From positions 62,001 to 126,000 of the forward strand of contig CAVTTJ010000004.1 in the NCBI GenBank assembly GCA_963737575.1: a DNA stretch of 64,000 nt, read 5' to 3'. The DNA is from VRUE01 sp963737575. GTDB lineage: Bacteria > Actinomycetota > Thermoleophilia > Solirubrobacterales > 70-9. The stretch's first letter is position 1. Every line of letters starts with the position of its first letter. Below, piece by piece: positions 30,454 through 39,355 of this stretch. The position numbers and the translations under genes were made by a program. The notes below the pieces were generated by a model that was not told where the DNA came from, did no database searches, and worked only from the letters and a program-made list of their open reading frames with translations.

Positions 30454-31392
30454 TCAGCGCTCGGCGCGGAGGACGCCGCGCTCGACGATTGCGCGGACGC
30501 CGCCGCCGAGGTCGAGCATCGCGGTGCCGGTGCGGCTCAGCCCGGCGACCTCGTCGGCGTGGTTCGCGGCTCCGGGGACCGGGCGGCCCGCGGCGCGGTC
30601 GGCGAGCTGCTGGACGACGAGCCGTCGCAGCGCCGGCGGCAGCTCGGCGAGCCGGGCGAGCTCGATCGTGTTGCGCGCCGACCCGTCGCGGCCGCCGAGC
30701 TCGGCGTCGACGAGCCCGTCGAGCACCTCGGCCTCGTCGCGGAGGAGCTCGGCGGTGCGGAGGACGTTGGCCGCAGCGGCGGGATGGACCTCTGCCAGCG
30801 CCGCCGCGAGACCGTGGCGGACTCGATTGCGCGCGTAGGAGTCGGCGTCGTTGGTCGGGTCGTCGCGCCATTGCAGGCCGCGCTCCTCGCAGTAGGCCGT
30901 CGTCTCGGCCCGGGTGATGCCGAGCAGCGGCCGCACCAGCCTGCCGCTGTTGCGCCGCATCCCGAGCAGGGCGCGGCGGCTGGGCGAGGAGGCGAGCCGG
31001 TAGAGGATCGTCTCGACCTGGTCGTCGGAGGTGTGGCCCACCACCACCAGGGCCCCGGAATCGAGGGCGAGCCGCGCCGCCGCCGCGTAGCGGGCGTCGC
31101 GGGCCCAGGCCTGGAGATTCCCTGGGCCCTCGGGCCGCCGCGGGTGCTCGACCTCGAGGCCGACCCCAAGCCGCTGACATAGCTCGGCGCAGTGGCGCTC
31201 ATCCTCGTCTGAGTCGTCGCGCAGCCCATAGTTGACGTGAAGCGCGGTCACGGCCTCGGCGCCGAGCAGGTGGACGCAGAGGTCGAGAAGGCAGACCGAG
31301 TCGCGGCCGCCGGAGAGCATCACGACGACAGGCGTGCCGGGCGGCAGCAGACCCTCGCCTCTGACCGTCTCGACCATCCGCTCGGCATCCAC
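30454..31392 (-). CDS. tilS: tRNA(Ile)-lysidine synthase
   Basis: 312 residues from GTG 31392 (ATG 31377 is an alternative). It makes lysidine at position 34 of the CAU-anticodon tRNA-Ile, changing its identity from Met to Ile. The N-terminal PP-loop ATPase shows VVVMLSGGRDSVCLLDL (about residue 22), LHVNYGLRDDS and VVVGHTSDDQVETIL (about 120). The 'TilS substrate' helical part follows (DPTNDADSYARNRVRHGL). The protein is short at the C-terminus compared with the E. coli enzyme, as is common in actinobacteria. It heads the tilS-hpt-ftsH run. Confidence 0.93.
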   Translation of the reverse strand: MDAERMVETVRGEGLLPPGTPVVVMLSGGRDSVCLLDLCVHLLGAEAVTALHVNYGLRDDSDEDERHCAELCQRLGVGLEVEHPRRPEGPGNLQAWARDARYAAAARLALDSGALVVVGHTSDDQVETILYRLASSPSRRALLGMRRNSGRLVRPLLGITRAETTAYCEERGLQWRDDPTNDADSYARNRVRHGLAAALAEVHPAAAANVLRTAELLRDEAEVLDGLVDAELGGRDGSARNTIELARLAELPPALRRLVVQQLADRAAGRPVPGAANHADEVAGLSRTGTAMLDLGGGVRAIVERGVLRAER

Positions 31393-31412
31393 CTCGCCGA
31401 CTCTACGCCGCG

Positions 31413-31455
31413 GATGTCGCACTTCCCTCCGGGGGATGGAGGGAAGTGCGACATC
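31413..31455 (-). terminator. 18-bp perfect hairpin between the cyclase gene and tilS
   Basis: GATGTCGCACTTCCCTCC (31413-31430), loop GGGGGAT, and its exact complement (31438-31455). It begins 5 bp after the cyclase stop on the minus strand. There is no T-run, so if it terminates it is not a classical intrinsic terminator. Confidence 0.65.
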
Positions 31456-31460
31456 TCCGG

Positions 31461-32648
31461 TCAGGTTGCGGCGGCGCGGACGAGATAGAGCTCGGTCGGC
31501 TCCGGGAATCCCTTCAGGGAGACCTCGCCGATCGGTGCGCAGGACAGACCGCGTTCGGAGAGGCTGCCGGCGACCGCGTCGGTCACCATCACCTCGCCCG
31601 CGAGGGCGCGGCCGACGACCCGGTGGGCGAGGTTGACGTGGGTGCCGAAGTAGTCGCCGTCGCGGTAGACCGCCTGGGCGTAGTGAATCCCGACCCGCGG
31701 CTGCGGGCGCTCCGGGAACCGCGCCAGGAGGCCGACGGCCCACTCGGTCAGCGACGCGGGATCGGGCGAGACGACCATCACCTCGTCGCCGATCGTCTTC
31801 ACGATCGTCGCCTCCGGCGGCAGCGTCTCCTCGACGTTGCGGACGAAGTTCTCGACGACGTCGAGAGCCTCGAGGTCGCCCTCTTCCTCGGTGTAGCGGG
31901 TGAACCCGGTGAGGTCGATGAAGCAGAGGGTGACCGGGACGTGGTGGACCTGGGACCCCGACGCACCCAGCTCGCTCTCCATGTGGCCGACGACGTCCTG
32001 CTCGAGAAAGAAGCGCAGGTAGCGCCCGTGGAGGTACTCGGTCAGCGGCGTCGCCAGCGGCAGGATTTCGCCGGCCAGCTCGCCGATCTCCTCCGCCATC
32101 TCTAGCTCGGGAACCGCGTCGCGGATCATCGGCTCGTGGACGTAGAGGTGGAAGAGGCGGACCTCGGCGTCGGCGATCCGCCGCAGCGACTGGACGTAGA
32201 CGCGGACGAGCTGCAGGAATGCTACGAGCGGGAACCCGGCGGCGAGGACGCGAGCGCAGTGGCGCATCGCGGCGACGTCCTCCGGGTTGAGCAGCCGCTC
32301 GCGGCCGATCGGGGTGCCGAGGATCACCATGATCCGCTCGATCAGCTCCGGCTCGAGCCCGGTCTGCTCGGCGACCTCCTCGATCGCCACCTGCTCCTCG
32401 CTGCGCGGGAAGAGCTCCTCGGCGAAGCCGAAGGCGAGACGGCCCTCGCGCCCTGCCCTCTTCAGCTCCTCGAGCGAGTGGCCGCGCTCGCGCATCCGCG
32501 CGACGACCCGGGCCTGAGCGGCCGCGGCGCCGGTCCAGCGGCCGCGGCGGACGGGGACGATGCCGTCCGCGGCCCACCGTTTCAGGGTGGCGGCCGAGAC
32601 GCCCGAGCGCCGCGAGGCCTCGGCAAGGCTGATCCGCTCTTCCGCCAT
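31461..32648 (-). CDS. Class III nucleotide cyclase with N-terminal MerR-like HTH
   Basis: 395 residues from ATG 32648. Residues 5-60 resemble a MerR/excisionase-type winged HTH (ISLAEASRRSGVSAATLKRW, then HSLEELKRAGREG). Residues of about 75-210 are helical and of unknown role. Residues of about 225-390 are a class III cyclase homology domain: the first metal Asp in LCFIDLTGFTRYTEEEG, the second in VKTIGDEVMVV, and the transition-state Asn/Arg pair in FGTHVNLAHRVVG. It should therefore make cAMP (or cGMP) and may also bind DNA. No membrane segment is seen. A PII gene lies 38 bp downstream of the convergent side at 32687. Confidence 0.87.
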   Translation of the reverse strand: MAEERISLAEASRRSGVSAATLKRWAADGIVPVRRGRWTGAAAAQARVVARMRERGHSLEELKRAGREGRLAFGFAEELFPRSEEQVAIEEVAEQTGLEPELIERIMVILGTPIGRERLLNPEDVAAMRHCARVLAAGFPLVAFLQLVRVYVQSLRRIADAEVRLFHLYVHEPMIRDAVPELEMAEEIGELAGEILPLATPLTEYLHGRYLRFFLEQDVVGHMESELGASGSQVHHVPVTLCFIDLTGFTRYTEEEGDLEALDVVENFVRNVEETLPPEATIVKTIGDEVMVVSPDPASLTEWAVGLLARFPERPQPRVGIHYAQAVYRDGDYFGTHVNLAHRVVGRALAGEVMVTDAVAGSLSERGLSCAPIGEVSLKGFPEPTELYLVRAAAT

Positions 32649-32686
32649 CGATCGCCGAGCCTAGTCGCGCGGGTGGCGTGAGGAGG

Positions 32687-33055
32687 CTAGGCGGGGATCT
32701 CCTCCCCGGAATGTGCCTGGAGTACCTGCTCCCCGTCCTCGCCGGTGCGGATCCGAATCGCCTCCTCGACCGGCAACACGAAGATCTTTCCGTCGCCGAC
32801 CTCGCCGGTGCGGGCGTGCTTGAGGATCGTCTCGACGACGAGCGATTTGTCCTTGTCCTCGACCACCACCTCGAGCTTCAGCTTCGGCCGGACGTTGACC
32901 GTCAGGGCCGAGCCGCGATAGGTCTCGACGACCCCCTTCTGCCGGCCCGAACCCTTCGCCTCGCTGATAGAGAGGGACGGAAATCCCTTCTCGAGCAGCT
33001 CGGCTCGAATCGGCTCGAACGCCTCGTGGCGGATGAACGCCTCGACCTTCTTCAT
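32687..33055 (-). CDS. glnB: Nitrogen regulatory protein PII
   Basis: 122 residues from ATG 33055 (MKKVEAFIRHEAFEPIRAEL). It is a trimeric sensor of 2-oxoglutarate, ATP/ADP and energy state that controls ammonium transporters and nitrogen metabolism. The B-loop TGEVGDGKIFVLPV and the C-loop IRIRTGE are standard. The T-loop reads GRQKGVVETYRGSAL: Tyr46 is kept, but residue 51, the Tyr that is uridylylated or adenylylated in many PII proteins, is Leu. The C-terminus is about 10 residues longer than E. coli GlnB. The ammonium transporter is about 8 kb away rather than adjacent. Confidence 0.92.
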   Translation of the reverse strand: MKKVEAFIRHEAFEPIRAELLEKGFPSLSISEAKGSGRQKGVVETYRGSALTVNVRPKLKLEVVVEDKDKSLVVETILKHARTGEVGDGKIFVLPVEEAIRIRTGEDGEQVLQAHSGEEIPA

Positions 33056-33151
33056 GCGCTCACAAACTACGAGCGGCCCGGATGGCTGTGTTTGGACTGC
33101 TGGAGGAAATGCTCGGAGACGCTTTCTCCCATTGGCATAGGGTCGGCGCCG

Positions 33152-33823
33152 ATGCCCTCGCGACTGCGCCCCACCGCCCCGATCGCCGCCGACGCGATCC
33201 TTGCCGGCGATCCCGGCCGGGCGCTGCTGCTCGCACAGGAGCTGCTCGAGCAACCGAAGATGAGCAACCACGCCCGCGGGCTCTGGGGCTACTCCGGCGA
33301 GACGCCGGCCGGCCGCGCACTGACGATCCAGGCGACCGGGATGGGCGGCCCCAGCGCCGCGATCGTTCTCGCCGACCTGGCGAAGCTCGGCGTGCGGCGG
33401 GCGATCAGGGTCGGGACCTGCACCGGCCTCTCGCCCGACCTCGCCACCGGCGATCTCGTCATCGCCGCCGAGGCGGTTGCCGGCGGCGGTAGCGCCGCGG
33501 CGTTTGGGGTCGGCCCCGGTGAGACCGTCCTCCCCGACCGCGCGCTGCTGGTGCGGCTGCGCGAAGGCCTCGGGGAGCGCGCCCGCCCGCTGCGGGTCGA
33601 AAGCCTCGACCACCACCCGGTCGACGGAGAAGCGCCGCAGCTGGGGGCCGCGGCGGCCGACATGCAGACGGTCGCGGTGCTGGCCCGGGGACGGCAGCTG
33701 GGGATCGCCACTGCGGCCCTCCTGATCGTCTCCGAGGCCCGCGGGACGGAGCTCGACGACGATGCCCTCGCGTCGGCCTCGAAACGGGCCGGAAGCGCCG
33801 CCACGGTTGCACTCTCAACCTAA
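33152..33823 (+). CDS. Nucleoside phosphorylase (PNP/UDP family)
   Basis: 223 residues from ATG 33152 (MPSRLRPTAPIAADAILAGD). Family features are the N-terminal phosphate/nucleoside region (DAILAGDPGRALLLAQELL), GMGGPSAAIVLADL (about residue 65), RVGTCTGL (about 90) and the late ADMQTVAVLARGR (about 172), equivalent to the substrate-binding ExE segment. It should split purine or uridine nucleosides with phosphate. Purine versus uridine preference cannot be read. It is divergent from glnB with a 96-bp gap. The frame is open far upstream, antisense to glnB. Confidence 0.85.
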   Translation: MPSRLRPTAPIAADAILAGDPGRALLLAQELLEQPKMSNHARGLWGYSGETPAGRALTIQATGMGGPSAAIVLADLAKLGVRRAIRVGTCTGLSPDLATGDLVIAAEAVAGGGSAAAFGVGPGETVLPDRALLVRLREGLGERARPLRVESLDHHPVDGEAPQLGAAAADMQTVAVLARGRQLGIATAALLIVSEARGTELDDDALASASKRAGSAATVALST

Positions 33824-33832
33824 AGTAGAGGG

Positions 33833-34177
33833 TTAGTCTGCGGCTTTTGCGGCCCTCGGGCGAGGGGCCTCCGCGCGCAGGTCCCGGCGCAGCTCGGCGA
33901 CGTCGCGACCGACCGCGTCGAGCTGGTCCTCGACCTCCTCGAGGCGGCGCGAGAGCGAGCGGAGCCGGCGCTCGAGCCGCTCGACCTCCCCGGCGGAGGG
34001 CAGGTTGAGGGCCGACATCGCCGCCCGCTGGGCCTCGGCCGCCCTGTCGCGGGCGCCGAAGGCGGCCGCCAGGGCGTTCTCCAAAACCTCGCTGTCGAGC
34101 AGGGCCTGCGCAAGCTCGCCGATCGCCTGCTCGCTGCGGGCTCGGATGCCGTCCTGATCCTCTGCTTCATCTGCCAT
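33833..34177 (-). CDS. Hypothetical coiled-coil protein
   Basis: 114 residues from ATG 34177 (MADEAEDQDGIRARSEQAI); ATG 34183 and GTG 34198 are alternatives. The central part (VERLERRLRSLSRRLEEVED, then QLDAVGRDVAELRRDL) is a strong heptad coiled coil, and the tail is Ala/Pro/Arg/Lys-rich. It has no signal peptide or membrane segment. It resembles polyhydroxyalkanoate-granule or phasin-like small proteins in composition only; no family can be assigned. It is convergent with the phosphorylase. Confidence 0.65.
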   Translation of the reverse strand: MADEAEDQDGIRARSEQAIGELAQALLDSEVLENALAAAFGARDRAAEAQRAAMSALNLPSAGEVERLERRLRSLSRRLEEVEDQLDAVGRDVAELRRDLRAEAPRPRAAKAAD

Positions 34178-34399
34178 TGACATCAGCTTAACGAGCACAT
34201 CCGGGACGCCTGGAATCCTGCGTCCTCACGTGCGTCGGGGCAGCCACGAGAGACGGCCTTGATTAAGGCCATGTTGGGTGCGTCAGACGTGGCGACATAC
34301 GGTCCTTTAAAGCGGGTAGCTTTTCCGAGTCTCTTGCGTGGGGAGAGGACACGACCGGGGTCGATGACCCGCGGATTCGCACATTCGAGGCGCCGCTGA

Positions 34400-37157
34400 A
34401 TGAGAAACAAACTCGCACTGATCATCGCCCTCGCCGGCTTCGCTGTCGTGACAGCCTTCGGCGTCGGCATGGCGGGCGCGGACTCGGCCGCCGAACTCGG
34501 CGGCAGCGACGCCCTCGGCACCCCCCCGGCGGTCGGCACGGAAACCGCGGAAGTCCCCCAGTGCGAAAACGGAATCGACGACGATGAAGACGGCCTGGTC
34601 GATATGGAAGACCCCGACTGCACCGAACCGACCGACCCCGAAGAGTCCCCGGAACCGGTCGAAGCCGAACCGGAACCGGAACCGTCCCCCTCTCCCACCC
34701 CCGCGCCTCCGGCCCCGCCCGCGCCCGAATCGACTCCGGCCCAGCCGGCTACCGGCAAGGTCGAAGCCGGCTCGTCGCTGAACGCAGCCGAAGCTCCCGA
34801 AGCCGGCGGCGTCACCCGGAACACCGGCCTCAACGGAACCGAAGGCGGCACGGGGATCGCGTCCGGGGGCGGCGTCACCGCCCCGCCGGCGACCGCCGGC
34901 GTGCAGCCGGCGGAACCGGGGGGCAACGGTGGCAGCGCCGCCTTCGACAAGGGCGGCGCCCCGACGGCTGCAAACCCGACGACGACCTTCGCGATGTTCG
35001 GGCCCGCTCCGGTCGGCGTCCCCAACTTCGTCATCGACTCGTTCGAGATCCCGCCCTTCCTGCTGCCGATCTACCAGGCCTGCGGCACCGAGTACGGAGT
35101 CCCGTGGGAGGTTCTCGCCGCGATCAACAAAATCGAGACCGGTTTCGGCACCAACCTCAACGTCTCGAGCGCCGGGGCGATGGGCTGGATGCAGTTCCTC
35201 CCCTCGAGCTGGGAAACCTACGGGCTCGATGCCAACGGCGACGGCCGCGAGGACCCCTATAACCCGGTTGACGCGATCTGCGCCGCTGCCCACTACCTGA
35301 AGATCGCCGGCGCCGGCCAGGACCTCTACAAGGCGATCTTCGCCTACAACCACGCCGACTGGTACGTCCAGGAGGTTCTCCTCTACGCCCACGCCTACGG
35401 CAAGCTGCCGACCGATCTCGTCGGCTCGCTGACCGGGCTGACCGAAGGGGCGCACTTCCCAGTCGCCGCCGATGCCCGCTACGCCGACGAACTCTCGACC
35501 CGCGCGGCGATCAAGCAGGCGAAGCCGGGCGGCGCGATGAATTCGGCAACGCGGCGGCGGTGATCTCCTCCTCGCCGACCCGGCGCGGGATCAACATCTT
35601 CGCCGCACCAGGGCGCGCCGGTCGTCGCCGTCAACGACGGGGTCATCGTCAAGAGCGGCGACTCGAAGCTGCTCGGCAACTACATCGTCCTCCGCGACGC
35701 CTACGGCAACCGCTACACCTACGCCAAACTCGGCAAGATCGTCCGCAAACAGCGAAATGTCGTGATGCCTACGGGGAAGGAACATCAGGTCCCGGTCAAC
35801 AGCGAAAACATCCGCCCCCGCCTCTACGCCCTGCCCGACCGGGTCCGCCAGGGCAGCCAGTCGGAGGCCTATGAGAAGGTCGACAGCGCCGGCGCGAGGG
35901 GATCGGATGGAACCCTGAAGGTCGGGTCGAGGGTTATAGGCGGGACCGTACTGGCCCGGATCGGGGGGCCCTCGGAAGGCATCGACCCCCACATCAATTT
36001 CTCGATCCGGCCGGCCGGCAAAGGCGCCCCACGAATCGACCCGAAGCCGATTCTCGACGGCTGGAAGCTGCTCGAGGCGACCGCGATCTACCGCGCCAAC
36101 GGCAAGAACCCCCTGACGAGCAGCCTTGGCGGCGCCGGCGTGCTGCTGCTTTCCAAGGAGGCGCTCCAGCGGCGGGTGCTGAACGACAAGGCGCTCTCGA
36201 TCTACCCCTGCGGGCGCACCGACATCGCCACCGGCCAGATCGACCGCCGCGTGCTGGCGATGCTCGAGTACCTGGGCGCGAAAGGCTTCCGGCTTGGGAT
36301 CACGGCGCTCAAATGCGGCCACAGCTGATCTGGCCTCCTCCGGCAACGTCTCCGAGCACTCGACCGGGACCGCCGTCGACATCGCCGAAATCGACGGCGT
36401 TCCGGTAACCGGCCACCAGGGGCCCGGGACAGCTGCCGACGGACTGATCAAAACAGTGCTCCAACTGCAGGGCTCGATGCACCCCCACCAGGTGATCTCG
36501 CTGGAGGACCTGCCGGGCGAAACGAGCTTCGCCCTCCCCGACCACTACGACCACGTCCACATCGGCTACTCCCCCGGCTTCGAAGCCGAATACGTGAGCC
36601 CGTTCGTGAGCGCCACGCAGGGCAGGACCGACATGGGCGTCGACTTCACCGGCACCGGGCCGATCGTCGCGATCGGCAACGCGAGGATCCTCGCCACCGG
36701 CGCGCCGGGCTGGCCGGAAGGCGGCGGCGTCCTCTACCGCCTGCTCGACGGCCCCGAGGCCGGCAGCGTCGTCTATGTCTACGAGGGAGTCAGGGCGACG
36801 GTGCGCGACGGGCAGTGGGTCGCTGCCGGGCAGCAGATCGCGAGCTTCGTCGAAGGCGGCTCGATCGAGATCGGCTTCGCCGACTCAAGCGGCGCGCCAC
36901 TCAGCAGCGCCTCCTACCAGGAGGGCGAGGAAACCGCCTGGGGCCGCAGGATGGACGAATTCCTGAGTCATCTCAGCTCGACCACGCTTTTCCCAGGCTT
37001 CGGCGAACTGGCCCCCGACAAGTGGAACCGGCTGATCAGGCGCCTCGGCGAAATCGAAAACCCCGAAGTCCGGACCAAGCCATCCGAAGCGGCGCTGCCC
37101 GACCGGCACAAGAAGGGCCGGGGCCAGGGCTCCGGCGGCACGAGCGGCGAAGACTGA
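34400..37157 (+). pseudogene. Large secreted cell-wall hydrolase (transglycosylase + M23-like + C-terminal peptidase-like), frame broken
   Basis: Starts at ATG 34400 (MRNKLALIIALAGFAVVTAF, signal peptide). Residues of about 40-210 are a Pro/Glu/Gly-rich linker. A lytic-transglycosylase domain follows (VPWEVLAAINKIETGFG with catalytic Glu, then SSAGAMGWMQFLPSSW, up to about 35470). After a frame change near 35540 and its reversal near 35612 comes an M23-like segment (INIFAAPG, APVVAVNDGVIVKSGD, YIVLRDAYGNRYTYAKLGKI). A third change near 36327 leads into CGHS, then SSGNVSEHSTGTAVDIAEI and LPDHYDHVHIGYS, a D,D-peptidase-like metal site, and a second biotinyl/M23-like stretch. The uninterrupted product would be about 918 residues and should remodel peptidoglycan outside the membrane. 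Confidence 0.8.
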
Positions 37158-37199
37158 TCCGCGGGATCCTGGAGAATCGGGTCCGCTGACCCGAAGCCC

Positions 37200-38079
37200 A
37201 TGGAGTCCAAACACTTCGGATTCGTCCAGTTCGAGTTCGCCGGAGCGCTGCCGGTCGCTGACGGCCGCTACCTCGCCCGAGAGGAGGGTGAGGAGGGAGC
37301 GCAGAGCGTGCTGGTGCTGGAAACGGTGGCGGCCCCTTCGCCGCCGGGGAGGCGGCGCCGGCGCCCGAGTGAGGCCGACCCCGAGGGCGAGCCGCCGACC
37401 CTGCCGCTGGCCCGGGCGACAGCCGTTCGCGCCTCCGCGCCGTTCGCGAGCGGCGGGGAGGCGGCGGCCTGGCTCGACGGGGCGACGGCCGATGAGGAGT
37501 CGATCGACGCCCTCGTCGCCGAGGGGATCGGGCTCCTCAACCGAGCCCTCCACGCCCACGCCGCCGCGGCCGCCGATCCCCACGGCGCCGAGCTGGCCCC
37601 GGAGGCCGCGATCGCGGTGAGGATCGGCATCGGGAGCGGCGATGAGGTCGCCTCGGGGAGATTCACGCAGGCCCGCGACGTCGACGTCCGCGCCCCGGCC
37701 TCGCGGCGCCGGCGCCGCGAGGCGGAGCTCAGACCGCAGGAGCGAGTCGCCGCCGTGCTCGGCCACCGCGAGCAGATCGATGCCTGCGAGACGCTGCTGC
37801 TCCGCGCCCGCGCCGACCTCGACGCCGGCCGCCACCGGGAGGCCGCGCTGCAGCTGCGGGTCGGCCTCGAGGCGCTCCTGATCGAGCTCCAGGACTCCCT
37901 GGTCGACCCGGGCCACGTCGAGGACATGGCAACCCTCTCCTCGCGCCGCTCGGAGAGTGGCGACGCTGCGAACGCTGGCACTCCGCGGCGATCTCGACGC
38001 CGACGCCATAGCAACGTCGCGCGAACTGCTGGAGATCTGCGAACGGGTGCTGCGCCGCCGCCGCGTCCTGAGAGGTTGA
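37200..38079 (+). pseudogene. Hypothetical protein, frameshifted
   Basis: Starts at ATG 37200 (MESKHFGFVQFEFAGALPVA). The frame runs to about residue 252. An apparent extra A near 37956 (GAGAGTGG) then shifts it; the continuation VATLRTLALRGDLDADAIA, SRELLEICERVLRRRR ends at TGA 38077-38079. The joined product is about 292 residues, Ala/Arg/Glu-rich, with helical C-terminal segments (ACETLLLRARADLDAGRHRE). There is no signal peptide. The function is not recognised. The stop codon lies inside the outer arm of the 38.1-kb hairpin element. Confidence 0.65.
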
Positions 38080-38164
38080 GTCGGCGTACCTCCGGACGGG
38101 CGGATACTCAAAGTGCCGGTCTGATTAGACCGGCACTTGTCCGGACGGGGGTATGCCGACTCAA
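38076..38164. repeat. Two-copy hairpin element, copy 2, inside a nested inverted repeat; likely bidirectional terminator
   Basis: Three nested stems are visible. The outer one is TTGAGTCGGCGTACC (38076-38090) with GGTATGCCGACTCAA (38150-38164), 15 positions with one G-T. The middle one is TCCGGAC (38091-38097) with GTCCGGA (38139-38145). The inner one is AAGTGCCGGTCT-gatt-AGACCGGCACTT (38111-38138), 12 perfect pairs. The inner hairpin and its left box GGCGGATACTCA match copy 1. It lies between the ends of two convergent genes. Confidence 0.85.
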
Positions 38165-38185
38165 CCCCCGACGATGCCGGCGCTG

Positions 38186-38842
38186 CTACAGCAACAGCTG
38201 GCGCGATACGACGTCGTCGAGAAGGGAGGTGGCGATGTGGTGCGCCTCCTCAAGGGCGACTCCCTCTATCGAGGGGATGCCGATGACGGTGAGGCCGGCG
38301 GCGCGGGCGGCGGTGACGCCGGTCGGCGAGTCCTCGAGCGCGACCACGCCCGGCCCGGCCTCGACGCCGAGCCGCCGGCAGGCCTCCAGGTAGGGGTCCG
38401 GCGCCGGCTTCGGGGCGGCGACCTCATGGCCGCTGACGACGACGTCGAATCGATCCTCGAAGCCGACGATCTCCAGCGAGCGGTGGACGAAGGAGAGCGG
38501 AGAGTTGGAGACGAGGCCGAGCGGAGTCCCGCGACCAGCCAGATCGTGGAGGAGGTCGCGGGCACCGACCATCGCCTCGACCCCGTGCTCGAGCTCGGCG
38601 ACGACGAGCTCGTTCAGCTCCTCGATCAGGTCCGCCGCGCTCCCCGGCGCCCCCAGCCTCCGCTCGAGGATCCCGCCGGCGATCTCGGCCGAGGTCCCGA
38701 CCAGCTCGCGCTTGTCGGCGGGGGTGAACTCGAGCCCGCGTCGCTCGAACAGGTCCTGCTCGGCCCGAGTCCAGACCGACTCGGTGTCGATCAGGAGCCC
38801 GTCGTTGTCGAAGACCACCGCATCGGGGGGAGCGACCTGCAT
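38186..38842 (-). CDS. HAD-superfamily hydrolase (subfamily IA, beta-phosphoglucomutase-like)
   Basis: 218 residues from ATG 38842 (MQVAPPDAVVFDNDGLLIDTE). HAD motif I is FDNDGLLID (nucleophile Asp, general acid Asp). A helical cap follows (residues of about 20-85). Motif II is LGLVSNSP (about 110), motif III the Lys in APKPAPDPYLEACRRLG (about 145), and motif IV ALEDSPTGVTAARAAG (about 170). It should be a sugar-phosphate phosphatase or phosphomutase; the substrate is unknown. The nested hairpin element lies 22 bp beyond its stop. It is divergent from the gene at 38867. Confidence 0.9.
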   Translation of the reverse strand: MQVAPPDAVVFDNDGLLIDTESVWTRAEQDLFERRGLEFTPADKRELVGTSAEIAGGILERRLGAPGSAADLIEELNELVVAELEHGVEAMVGARDLLHDLAGRGTPLGLVSNSPLSFVHRSLEIVGFEDRFDVVVSGHEVAAPKPAPDPYLEACRRLGVEAGPGVVALEDSPTGVTAARAAGLTVIGIPSIEGVALEEAHHIATSLLDDVVSRQLLL

Positions 38843-38866
38843 TGCCGGTCAGCATAGAGTTGCGCG

Positions 38867-39355
38867 ATGCCCTTCCACGTCGAGATCAGCCGCGGGATCA
38901 ACCATGCTCGGGCCTTCAATCTCGAGCCCGACGAGCTGCGGCGCAACGTGCTCGAGCCCTGGCTCGAGGAGCGCCCGATCGCGCTCGGCGAACAGGACTG
39001 GGACCCGCGAACGTGCGAGCTTCAGGTCCTCGACGGGCCGGCGCTCGAGCCCCACGATCTCTCCTTCGGCCAGGGCTGGTCAAACGCCGAGCGCGGGGCG
39101 ACGAACGTCACCGAGACCATGCTCGCCGAGGCCCGGGGCGCCGTTGAGCAGCGCCCGGCGCCGACCGCGATCGAGATCGAGGTCGACTCGCTCGACCGCG
39201 CCCTCGCGGCGCTGGCGGAGATGACGACCGGGCGCGACGCCCGCCAGGTCGAGTGGCCGGCCGCGCAGAAGCGGATCGACGGCCGCGACCCCTCGGTCGC
39301 GGCCGTCGTCCTGATCAGGCAGAGGCAGGCTCGGTCTGAGCCGCCGCGAAGCTGA
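38867..39355 (+). CDS. Hypothetical protein
   Basis: 162 residues from ATG 38867 (MPFHVEISRGINHARAFNLE). It is a soluble alpha/beta-looking protein with PHDLSFGQGWSNAERGATNV in the middle and a helix-rich C-terminus. No family is recognised. Codon composition resembles the neighbours. Its last 41 bp overlap the end of the convergent universal stress protein gene, so either the overlap is real or the C-terminus is affected by an indel. Confidence 0.6.
   Translation: MPFHVEISRGINHARAFNLEPDELRRNVLEPWLEERPIALGEQDWDPRTCELQVLDGPALEPHDLSFGQGWSNAERGATNVTETMLAEARGAVEQRPAPTAIEIEVDSLDRALAALAEMTTGRDARQVEWPAAQKRIDGRDPSVAAVVLIRQRQARSEPPRS

Noticed and set aside
38091..38150. Direct repeats TCCGGACGGG flanking the second hairpin element, as if a target-site duplication
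   Set aside because: Copy 1 has no such flanks, and the repeats are explained by the nested inverted repeat (TCCGGAC is nearly self-complementary).
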